Positions 57,042-64,000 of a DNA stretch of 64,000 nt are shown here, one piece after another. Made by a program: the position numbers and the translations under genes. The first letter of the stretch is position 1; every line of letters starts with the position of its first letter. The stretch lies in the NCBI RefSeq assembly GCF_017353175.1, contig NZ_JAFMYW010000002.1, forward strand, positions 186,001-250,000, in the 5' to 3' direction. Below the pieces are notes generated by a model. It was not told the DNA's origin, made no database searches, and was given only the letters and a program-made list of their open reading frames with translations. This DNA comes from Fibrella forsythiae (lineage in GTDB: Bacteria; Bacteroidota; Bacteroidia; Cytophagales; Spirosomataceae).

Positions 57042-58550
57042 TCAAATCTTCCGCGTGCTGACCGGGCCGTTTTCGAGGTTCAGCACGCCGCGGGGACAGA
57101 CAGACGAGCAGATGCCGCAACCAACGCAGGATGACCGTACGATGTCTTGCCCTTTCTGAGCATACGCTCGCACGTCGATACCCATTTCGCAGTAGGTAGA
57201 GCAGTTGCCGCAGGAGATACATTGGCCGCCGTTGGTAGTGATACGAAACCGGGATTTAAACCGCTGAACAATACCCAGATACGCCGCCAGCGGACAACCA
57301 AACCGGCACCACACACGACTACCCATGAGCGGATAAAAGCCCGTGCCTACCACACCCGCGAAAATAGACCCGATCAGGAATCCGTAGGCTTTACGAACGC
57401 TGTACGAATCGAGGAAGCCGAAGAGGGCGCTTTGGCCGGAAAAGTAACTGTACAGCACCAGCAGGGTCATTACCACGGCGAAAACCAGCACGCTATGCAC
57501 CAGTACGCGCTCGACCTTCCAGGCTTTCAGGGTCTTGTCTGATAAGTGCCGATACGGATCGCCGAGGGTTTCGGCCAGGCCACCGCAGCCGCAGACCCAC
57601 GAACAATACCAGCGTTTACCCACGAAGTAAGTGATCGTTGGAACGCCCACCGTGGATAAGGCCGTACCCCAGACAAACATGAAAATGCCCAATGTACCCG
57701 CCTGTAGTTTGGCGTTGATCTCATAGTCAAAAAAGAAGTCGTAGTCGAGGGGCCAAATGCTTTTCAGGTCCTGGTAAGGGGCATTCAGCAGGCTCATCAG
57801 CTCTGGAATCAGAAAGGCGAAAAAGAGCTGGAAAGCCATCACAGAAACGGTTCGGTATTGCTGGTACCGACTGTGGCGGTAGTTAATCAGCATTCGAACA
57901 CCCATGACCGTCACGGCGGTGGTATACAGAAAGCCGTAAAGAAACCATTTGCTGGCTGGCCCACCGTTCAAGGCACGGCTGAAGGGATCGACGAGCGCGG
58001 TCCAGTTGGTGAGGTATTCGGCGTAGAAGTAGAGCAGGATGTAAAACCCGATCAGGAACGTACCCACAAGGATACCGATCCAACCTCGATGCGTGGCGGA
58101 ATGGCGCATGATGCCGTTGTTCCGAACGCCGGGTTTATCATTCAGGCGGGGCAGCGAATACAGCAACGTACCCAGCGCAGCCAGCCCAATGCTCAACCAG
58201 AACCAGATACCCTGATTGGCGGGGCCACCGAGGGCACTTCGTTTGGTAAGGTCGAACAGGTAGTCGTCGTAGATGACGGCTTTCCAGTTCTGTTTGGCCT
58301 CCTGCTCGCTGTTATATGTGTTGATAACGTTCCGTACATCGTGGATAAAGCTGAGATTACCAGCGTACGTCTTGTTCAGGAGGGGTGCCAGGCGGGGTTG
58401 TAACACTGTTTGGTGCTCCGGTTTCAGCGTTTGTTTTACCACGTCGGTTGTCAGCCGGAACTGGCCGAGCGTGAGTATGTAAATGAAAAAGGCAAAACCG
58501 ATGAGAAAGAGGCCGAGGCCAACGGGGCGAAGCAAGGCAGGAACGTGCAT
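57042..58550 (-). CDS. Membrane-bound 4Fe-4S ferredoxin-type protein (NapH/NosR/CcoG-like)
   Basis: From the ATG at 58550 the protein has about 502 residues: several membrane helices, a first cysteine motif after a helix (WYCSWVCGCGG), a second (WCRFGCPLAAYLG), and two ferredoxin motifs near the C-terminus (CISCGNCSTYC and CVGCGICSSVC, each followed by a distant Cys-Pro or Cys-Glu). This layout is that of NapH/NosR C-terminal or CcoG proteins, which pass electrons from the quinone pool to periplasmic or copper-related partners. The partner is not encoded nearby, so the pathway is open. The N-terminal 150 residues include a long soluble loop. An extension to 58571 begins with TTG and is less likely. 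Confidence 0.8.
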   Translation of the reverse strand: MHVPALLRPVGLGLFLIGFAFFIYILTLGQFRLTTDVVKQTLKPEHQTVLQPRLAPLLNKTYAGNLSFIHDVRNVINTYNSEQEAKQNWKAVIYDDYLFDLTKRSALGGPANQGIWFWLSIGLAALGTLLYSLPRLNDKPGVRNNGIMRHSATHRGWIGILVGTFLIGFYILLYFYAEYLTNWTALVDPFSRALNGGPASKWFLYGFLYTTAVTVMGVRMLINYRHSRYQQYRTVSVMAFQLFFAFLIPELMSLLNAPYQDLKSIWPLDYDFFFDYEINAKLQAGTLGIFMFVWGTALSTVGVPTITYFVGKRWYCSWVCGCGGLAETLGDPYRHLSDKTLKAWKVERVLVHSVLVFAVVMTLLVLYSYFSGQSALFGFLDSYSVRKAYGFLIGSIFAGVVGTGFYPLMGSRVWCRFGCPLAAYLGIVQRFKSRFRITTNGGQCISCGNCSTYCEMGIDVRAYAQKGQDIVRSSCVGCGICSSVCPRGVLNLENGPVSTRKI

Positions 58551-58599
58551 AGGGTAGGAGAGTCTACCCAAATATACGCGCTGGAGGTGGTGAAGGTTT

Positions 58600-58607
58600 T
58601 AATTTTG
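58600..58607 (+). promoter_or_regulatory. Possible -7 box of the DUF2520 gene
   Basis: TAATTTTG is a perfect TANNTTTG, about 110 bases before the start codon and just before a palindromic element that would lie in the 5' leader. No good -33 is seen. Confidence 0.35.
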
Positions 58608-58609
58608 GT

Positions 58610-58707
58610 GTTTACAGTTTTCTGTCTTCTGTTTGCAGTTGCGCTCCCTTCGAAAATAGTGTTCAATTGGCGAAGCAACCGCAAACTGTAAACAGAAAAC
58701 GGCAAAC
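58610..58707. repeat. Intergenic palindromic element before the DUF2520 gene
   Basis: The 5' arm GTTTACAGTTTTCTGTCTT and the 3' end CAGAAAACGGCAAAC are near reverse complements, with further pairing of GTTTGCAGTTGCG and GCAACCGCAAAC towards the centre. It resembles the element at 19481-19570. Confidence 0.65.
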
Positions 58708-58716
58708 CTTTTCAAA

Positions 58717-59511
58717 ATGACCATCACGTTTATTGGCGCGGGGAATGTGGCCTGGCACCTGGCTCCGGCTCTTGAAAATGCGGGACATCATGTACTGGCC
58801 ATCTACAGCCGGCAGCTGACGCACGCCCGGCAACTGGCATCGATGCTCTACGATGCCCGGCCTATTTCAGACCTGAATCTGGCCAGTAATGCCTCGCAGC
58901 TGTTTATTCTGGCCGTACCCGATAATGCGCTCGACGAGGTTTGCGCCCGGCTGGTATTGCCCGAAAACGCCACACTCGTGCACACGTCGGGCGGTTTGTC
59001 GCTGGAGAAGTTGCAGCAATTAGTGAGTGTCTACAGCGACGTGCCGGTGAAAACGGGTGTATTTTATCCGCTACAAACCTTCTCACGTGGTTTGGCACTC
59101 CTTGATTTTGAACAGATTCCGCTTTGTATTGAAGCCGATAATCCTGAAACCCAGCAGCAACTGGTCACGGTAGGTCAGGAGATCAGTACGATCGTGTACC
59201 TGGTCAATTCGGCCGAACGGCGGGCGTTACACGTGGCGGCAGTGCTAGCCTGTAATTTCAGCAATCACCTGATGGCGCTGGCCAAAGATATTACCGACGA
59301 GGAAGACCTTGAATTCGACTTACTAAAGCCGTTGATCCGCGAAACGGTACGTAAAGCGCTGGAAGCCAGACACCCCTCCGATGTGCAAACCGGCCCTGCC
59401 CGCCGTAACGACACCAAGGTGATTGAGAACCATCTGACGTACCTGCGCCCCAAACCCAACGTGGCCCGTATCTACGAACTACTTACCGAGAGCATACGCC
59501 GCCGGACCTAG
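58717..59511 (+). CDS. Rossmann-fold / DUF2520 protein
   Basis: The 264-residue protein starts with ITFIGAGNVAWHLAPAL, a GxGNxA dinucleotide-binding fingerprint, followed by a domain with SQLFILAVPDNALDEV. The C-terminal helical DUF2520 domain (about 130-255) includes SAERRALHVAAVLACNFSNHL and GPARRNDTKVIENHL. The family is related to NADP-linked reductases such as pyrroline-5-carboxylate reductase and ketopantoate reductase-like proteins, but the reaction is unknown. It ends eight bases before the convergent end of the next gene. Confidence 0.9.
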   Translation: MTITFIGAGNVAWHLAPALENAGHHVLAIYSRQLTHARQLASMLYDARPISDLNLASNASQLFILAVPDNALDEVCARLVLPENATLVHTSGGLSLEKLQQLVSVYSDVPVKTGVFYPLQTFSRGLALLDFEQIPLCIEADNPETQQQLVTVGQEISTIVYLVNSAERRALHVAAVLACNFSNHLMALAKDITDEEDLEFDLLKPLIRETVRKALEARHPSDVQTGPARRNDTKVIENHLTYLRPKPNVARIYELLTESIRRRT

Positions 59512-59519
59512 AGTAAACA

Positions 59520-62500
59520 TCAATTTTTAGCCAGGCCCTGGTTCAGCGTACGGATTCGGCGGCTTAGCAGGCGGATGATGTTGCGGAGAAGCTCGTCACG
59601 TTCTTCCATCAGGTCGTAAAAATCGTCCTGGTCAATACGGAATAGCAGCACGTCGCCGTGGGCTATGACGGTGGCCGATCGGGGCTCGGCGTCCAGCAGT
59701 GCCAGTTCGCCAAACACGTCGCCCTTGTGCATTTCGGCCAGCGCCTGTTGCCCATCGTAAATGCCCACGTTCCCGTCGTGGATAACGAACAGGCTGGTGC
59801 CGAGGTCGCCTTTACGAACAATTTCCTGCCCGTCAGAGAAAGACACCTCCTTCATGATGGGGGCAATACTACCCAGCACGTTGGCGGGCGTATCGGCAAA
59901 CAGGCCGGTGTTCTTCAGCAGAAAGACCCGTTCAATCGTTGAGGTGGATGCCGTGGTGGTTGCGTGGTGCATAGGCTGTAAAGTGTCTGTATCAGAAAGG
60001 GTATCGTCGGTGGGCAGGCAAAGTACGGTCCATTCGGTAAACGTATCCTGACCCTGCTGGCCTATGTAAAGCCGGATAGATTGGTCGGATGCGGTTTGGT
60101 GAACGTGCGGGCTAAGCAGGGCAATTCGGTCTGGCAACGACAGGGCGGTATCAGACAGGGCCAGCAGGCCAGCATAAACGGCGCGCGAATGGGTGACCGA
60201 GGTTTTCGCACCCGTCATATTTTCCAGCAATTCCAGCGAATTGGCGCGGCGTTCTGCTGTTTGGTGCGAGAGGCTCTGGCGCACGTTTCGAACGGTTTCG
60301 CGGTCGTAGAGGCCCATCAATAGTAACAGAATCCGGTCAGTAACTACGGTCAGTTCATAATCGAGGGCCTCGGCCAGTAGCGGGCTCAGGGGCTCGGTTC
60401 TTCCCCGCAGCAGCCGGTATGTCAGCGACAACTCATCTGTCAGCAACTGATCATATAGCGTGTTGTCGCGGTCTGTGGGAGAAAATGTGTTCAGCGCATC
60501 GAGTAGTGGGCCGCGCCGGGTTGGCGTGGCGTTGGCAAGCTGATCGAGCAGCCAGGTACGTGCCGGTTCAGTGCCGATCCTCCCGGCTACAGTAGCCGTC
60601 CGTTTGAGCAGTAATGTGTTATCAGACAGTGTTTTTAGTTCGGGTAGCAGGGGAAGGGCGTCGTCGCCGAGGGCAATCAGGCTGGTCATGGCCGTTCGGC
60701 CGTAGCGGCGATGCGGCAGGAACGTGACCAGTTGATGCCGTATGTCGGCGTCTGGCTGCCAGGCCGCTACACGTAGTGCTGCCTCTACCACTGTTGAATC
60801 TGTACCCTGCAAACTAGCGGCTATAAATTGAGTTAGCCCCGGTAGCTGAAGAGCGTCATGCCCTAACATAGCCAGGCAGGTCAGCGCCGCTACCCGCCGC
60901 TCCGGAATGTCTGAAAGGGCCAGTTCGTTCAGACTGGCCTGCGCTGCTTTATCCCGAAGATCAGTACGCAGATGGCCAACGATTGCTCCTTCGCGGGCGG
61001 GCATATCGGCCGTGTGAAGCAGCAGGCGCGCCACATCGAGCGAGCGAGCGGGCATCAGCGCTACATGACCGGAGGCAGTACGGGTCAGTTGCCCGGCGGC
61101 TTCGCGACGTACCACCGCATCGGGATCATGCTGAGCCAGATCGCCAAGGGTCACCAGTAGCGCAGGTACGTGTAGTGGGTCGGTAATCGTAAGCGCCCGC
61201 TGCCGAACGGCCGCTTCGGGATGATGCAGCAGGGCGTGGGTACGTTGCTGAAGGGCGTTGGCTGGTAATGAGTGTGCAAAATCGAGCGCATTCAGTACAT
61301 CAACCGGGTTGGGGCTATCCAGGGCCTGTTCAACAAAAGTAGCTGCCGTACCCCGTAGCGTGACCTCGTCGGGGGCCATGAACCGGCGGCTGAGGGCGTC
61401 CTGTAACGTGTTGACATAGTGCCGGTAGGTACGTTGTATAAAGACGAACAGCAGTCCGCTAAGTCCAAATCCGGCCAGTAACAGCCATTGGTAGGACGAT
61501 TCGCCCAGGGTATACACGAGCCAGAGGGCTATACCCGCCAGCGCAATGCCCACGGGTTCGTACAGGCCTTTTGCCAGCGTGTGCCCTTTCAGGCGTTGTT
61601 GCGGGGGCAATGGTTGAAACAAAACCAGTAATACCGGATCGAAGATGGCGCGGCGAACCACTTCGAAACTAATGTACAACAGGCTGAAATAAAGCAGTTG
61701 AGCCGTTTCGCTGGTAGGGCGCCAGGCAATGAGCCCGTAGGCGGCAAAGCCCATGGCTGCCAGAACGGGCAGGCTTCTCAGTGTAGGCATGATGCCAAAC
61801 TTATCGAGCACTCGTCGCGAAAACAGGGCTTTTACGGCCATAGCCAGCAGGTACGTTACGCCCAGTACTTTACCCAGGGCCTGCATCACGTCGCCCTGGT
61901 CGTGGAATTTATGTTTTACGTTGATGAAAAATTCGTATTCGATACCGGCCGCTATCATGGCTACCGGCACCAGCGTCAGACAAACCGCCGAGATCAGATC
62001 ACTGCCACCGAATAGCTGCGCTACCCACGGACGAGTGGTTCGGCCGGCGGTGCGAACGGGCCGGGCAGTTGCCTCAACCTTGTGTAGCCGGATGGTTCGA
62101 TTGGTGATGAGCAACGCCGCTCCGTAGCAGCCAAACGCCAGCAGTAGCAACCAGACCAGGGGCCCGTGTCCGTGGATCAACGCGGCAAGTAACGCACCCA
62201 GCGCCTTGGCCGGCATATCGCCCGAACTGATGACGCCAAACAGCCGTTTGCTTTGCCTGACATCGAACACCAGCGCCGACACCGCCCAGAACTCGAGGTT
62301 GGTGAGCAGGTAGATGATCCGATACCCAACCATGATGGCGATGGCAACGGCAACAGAATGGCCCAGAACCACGAAGGCCGCAATAAGGGCCGTGAGCACA
62401 ATTACCGACCAGAGTACCCGGGTGGCGAGTTGTTGCAACGCCAGATGGTGCTCGAAATGTGCGTAGATTCTACCCACCACCGCCATGCCTATTCCCGACA

Positions 62501-62705
62501 AAATGTAGGCGATGGGCAGGCTAGTCTCCGGGTGGTTCTCGAGCAGCAGTACGTTGGCTGCTACGTAGACCAGTACGGTGCCGATACCCAGCAAAAAGTT
62601 GTGCAGAAAAAACAACCGGACCGTCTTCCCCTCTTCTTCCCGGATGCCGAGGGAACGATTGACCCGTTGTGTAGAACTTGAGTTCGGTGAACGCGTTTCG
62701 ACCAT
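59520..62705 (-). CDS. Fusion: NTT/MFS-like transporter, HEAT repeats and cyclic-nucleotide-binding domain
   Basis: The ATG at 62705 gives about 1061 residues. The first 410 or so form about 12 membrane helices in the style of ATP/ADP translocases (SLGIREEEGKTVRLFFLHNFLLG; IIYLLTNLEFWAVSALVFDV; ISFEVVRRAIFDPVLLVLF). About 440 residues of HEAT-like alpha repeats follow (PDAVVRREAAGQL; IPERRVAALTCLAMLG). A cNMP-binding domain (about 930-1055) ends the protein, with EVSFSDGQEIVRKGDLGTSLFVIHDG and DVFGELALLDAEPRSATVIA, the phosphate-binding cassette. The transported substrate is unknown; nucleotides are a guess from the helix style. Regulation by a cyclic nucleotide is an inference from the last domain. 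A longer frame to 62732 adds nine residues. Confidence 0.8.
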   Translation of the reverse strand: MVETRSPNSSSTQRVNRSLGIREEEGKTVRLFFLHNFLLGIGTVLVYVAANVLLLENHPETSLPIAYILSGIGMAVVGRIYAHFEHHLALQQLATRVLWSVIVLTALIAAFVVLGHSVAVAIAIMVGYRIIYLLTNLEFWAVSALVFDVRQSKRLFGVISSGDMPAKALGALLAALIHGHGPLVWLLLLAFGCYGAALLITNRTIRLHKVEATARPVRTAGRTTRPWVAQLFGGSDLISAVCLTLVPVAMIAAGIEYEFFINVKHKFHDQGDVMQALGKVLGVTYLLAMAVKALFSRRVLDKFGIMPTLRSLPVLAAMGFAAYGLIAWRPTSETAQLLYFSLLYISFEVVRRAIFDPVLLVLFQPLPPQQRLKGHTLAKGLYEPVGIALAGIALWLVYTLGESSYQWLLLAGFGLSGLLFVFIQRTYRHYVNTLQDALSRRFMAPDEVTLRGTAATFVEQALDSPNPVDVLNALDFAHSLPANALQQRTHALLHHPEAAVRQRALTITDPLHVPALLVTLGDLAQHDPDAVVRREAAGQLTRTASGHVALMPARSLDVARLLLHTADMPAREGAIVGHLRTDLRDKAAQASLNELALSDIPERRVAALTCLAMLGHDALQLPGLTQFIAASLQGTDSTVVEAALRVAAWQPDADIRHQLVTFLPHRRYGRTAMTSLIALGDDALPLLPELKTLSDNTLLLKRTATVAGRIGTEPARTWLLDQLANATPTRRGPLLDALNTFSPTDRDNTLYDQLLTDELSLTYRLLRGRTEPLSPLLAEALDYELTVVTDRILLLLMGLYDRETVRNVRQSLSHQTAERRANSLELLENMTGAKTSVTHSRAVYAGLLALSDTALSLPDRIALLSPHVHQTASDQSIRLYIGQQGQDTFTEWTVLCLPTDDTLSDTDTLQPMHHATTTASTSTIERVFLLKNTGLFADTPANVLGSIAPIMKEVSFSDGQEIVRKGDLGTSLFVIHDGNVGIYDGQQALAEMHKGDVFGELALLDAEPRSATVIAHGDVLLFRIDQDDFYDLMEERDELLRNIIRLLSRRIRTLNQGLAKN

Positions 62706-62881
62706 GTAGCAAAGAAAACCAAAAACCGTCAACCATCGCCGTACCCCGCGCCGTATAGCCCCGGCTTAACGGTTAAATAATAGAGAATATAGCTCATTCA
62801 GTAGGTATTTCCCGGAATACGGTTTTTGAATAAACCCATCTGGAAGCGTCTATGTGCGCTTTTACTGAAACCACCTTGCCC

Positions 62882-64000
62882 ATGAGCCGCCTCATCCGCT
62901 ATTCTCTGATCAGCCTGGTCGTATCCGTTGCGCTGTGTTGCTTGCCCGGGAAGCGTGATTTCCAGCCCACGTTTACGCTCATCCCGGCCGATACGGTCAA
63001 CTTCAACTCCTTTGTCGACTGCAATATGGCCGAGGCATGGGTAGGTGATACCTTTCGTATTTTTCCGGGGAAATACGGCGAGGATCCGCTCTGGGGGGAT
63101 GCCCGCGACCTGAAATTTGCCGATGGCCCAAATGCCGAGGCTGCATTTCTGAGCAAAAAAGAGGCATTCACGGAACCAGCCATGCCCGCAAACGTACCTG
63201 TGGGTGATGCCGGTCTGCACGGAGCCGTTTGGTTTGAAACGGTTTATCAGGCGGTAACCGATGCGTCGGGGCAGACATTGTATGCGGTGTATCATAATGA
63301 AAATTACCCCAGCACCCTGCCGTATGATCCGAAAACAGGTACAGGCTATAAAAACGAAAACTGGCCGGAAGGCATAAAAGAACCCGGTTCACCCTCGGCC
63401 GTATGCCGGATCGGTATCATGAAATCGACCGATGGTGGGCGAAGCTGGCAAAACAGAGGGCTATTCCTGGAAGATAAGCAGCCCCGGATGATTTTGAGCC
63501 CGCACAACAAATCGAAAACGTTTGCGGGCGGTGTGGGCGATCCTTCGGCGGTAGTCAGTGGTGATTATCTCTACCTGTTTTATGGCGAATATGGCTATCC
63601 GGGAACGTACCTGGCGGCCACCTATGACCCGGCCAGCGAACAGCGCGGTCAGTGTATCAGTGTAGCCCGGATACGCCTGTCCGACCTTGACCAGCCTGAA
63701 GGCAAGGCCCGTCGCTGGGACGGGAAGGGGTTCAACGTGCCCTACGATGGCGTTGGCGTACCAATAGCGTCGTTGCAAATTCCGAAAGCCGATGGCGGCG
63801 GACCAACCTCGTCGGCTAAAGCCGGGTATTACTGGGGGCCATCAGTTAGCTGGAATACGCACCTGAAGGCGTGGGTGATGCTGATGGCTAAAGCCACCGG
63901 ACCATCCTGGGCGGGCAGCAGCGTTCACATCGCTTTCAATGAACATGCCGACCTCGGCGAAGCGCTCAACTCGCAGGACTGGACAGCACCGCAGGTTCTG
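62882..64000 (+). CDS. Secreted protein with BNR/Asp-box or DUF4185-like propeller (partial, runs off the edge)
   Basis: A plus-strand frame opens at ATG 62882 and stays open for 373 codons to the window end. The N-terminus is signal-like (LIRYSLISLVVSVALCCLPG). Later parts show GIMKSTDGGRSWQNRG, an Asp-box (S-x-D-x-G-x-x-W) as in BNR propellers, then GVGDPSAVVSGDYLYLFYGEYG and YYWGPSVSWNTHLKAWVMLM. This resembles sialidase-type or DUF4185 beta-propellers, which often act on or bind glycans; the exact family and activity are not established here. The C-terminal part lies outside the window. Confidence 0.8.
   Translation, partial: MSRLIRYSLISLVVSVALCCLPGKRDFQPTFTLIPADTVNFNSFVDCNMAEAWVGDTFRIFPGKYGEDPLWGDARDLKFADGPNAEAAFLSKKEAFTEPAMPANVPVGDAGLHGAVWFETVYQAVTDASGQTLYAVYHNENYPSTLPYDPKTGTGYKNENWPEGIKEPGSPSAVCRIGIMKSTDGGRSWQNRGLFLEDKQPRMILSPHNKSKTFAGGVGDPSAVVSGDYLYLFYGEYGYPGTYLAATYDPASEQRGQCISVARIRLSDLDQPEGKARRWDGKGFNVPYDGVGVPIASLQIPKADGGGPTSSAKAGYYWGPSVSWNTHLKAWVMLMAKATGPSWAGSSVHIAFNEHADLGEALNSQDWTAPQVL

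Noticed and set aside
57858-58403. Plus-strand open frame of 181 codons
   Set aside because: It is antisense to the ferredoxin-type membrane protein and has no domain character of its own.

Overview
The window looks like part of a Bacteroidota (Cytophagales, Spirosoma-like) chromosome. The evidence is three SusC/SusD pairs, promoters of the TTG-N19-TANNTTTG type, Tat-exported ferritin-like proteins, GH3-type adenylating enzyme, OmpA and DUF4397 lipoproteins, and almost no Shine-Dalgarno sequences. The genus assignment is an impression from gene content and protein style, not a database result.

Layout. 1-1.1 kb: end of an unidentified gene and an outer-membrane barrel protein. 1.1-14.9 kb: the translation/transcription core, tRNA-Tyr-Gly-Thr, tuf, tRNA-Trp, secE, nusG, rplK, rplA, rplJ, rplL, rpoB, rpoC, with a structured leader before rplK and an attenuator-like hairpin between rplL and rpoB. 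14.9-15.7 kb: a small PIN-type toxin-antitoxin pair sandwiched between two copies of the rpoC 3' end plus terminator. 15.7-23.1 kb: AraC/DJ-1 regulator, a decayed SnoaL-like gene, GAF protein, sulfite-oxidase-like enzyme, surE, GH3 enzyme, M1 peptidase. 23.2-47.5 kb: an outer-membrane nutrient-uptake region. It holds one SusC/SusD/DUF4397 operon followed by a mirror-image pair of modules, each a SusC/SusD operon transcribed away from a roughly 1200-residue FG-GAP/ASPIC lipoprotein. 47.5-64 kb: accessory and housekeeping genes: glycosyltransferase, two Tat ferritin-like proteins, cryptochrome DASH, GT39-like membrane protein, LysE exporter, two OmpA paralogues, a NapH/CcoG-like ferredoxin membrane protein, a DUF2520 dehydrogenase-like protein, an unusual NTT-HEAT-cNMP fusion, and the start of a secreted BNR/propeller-type protein cut by the window edge.

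How the genes fit together. The first third is standard growth machinery. The middle is a surface uptake locus in which TonB-dependent channels (SusC), their lipoprotein lids (SusD) and large calcium-binding-type FG-GAP lipoproteins probably act together on an unknown ligand. The most unusual sequence-level signal is a short word, CAGGTACGTT (often extended to CAGGTACGTTGCC), that recurs tens of times on both strands, in all frames and in intergenic DNA, but whose 10-base form is missing from the ribosomal/RNA polymerase block. No rRNA, CRISPR array, transposase or phage gene was seen.
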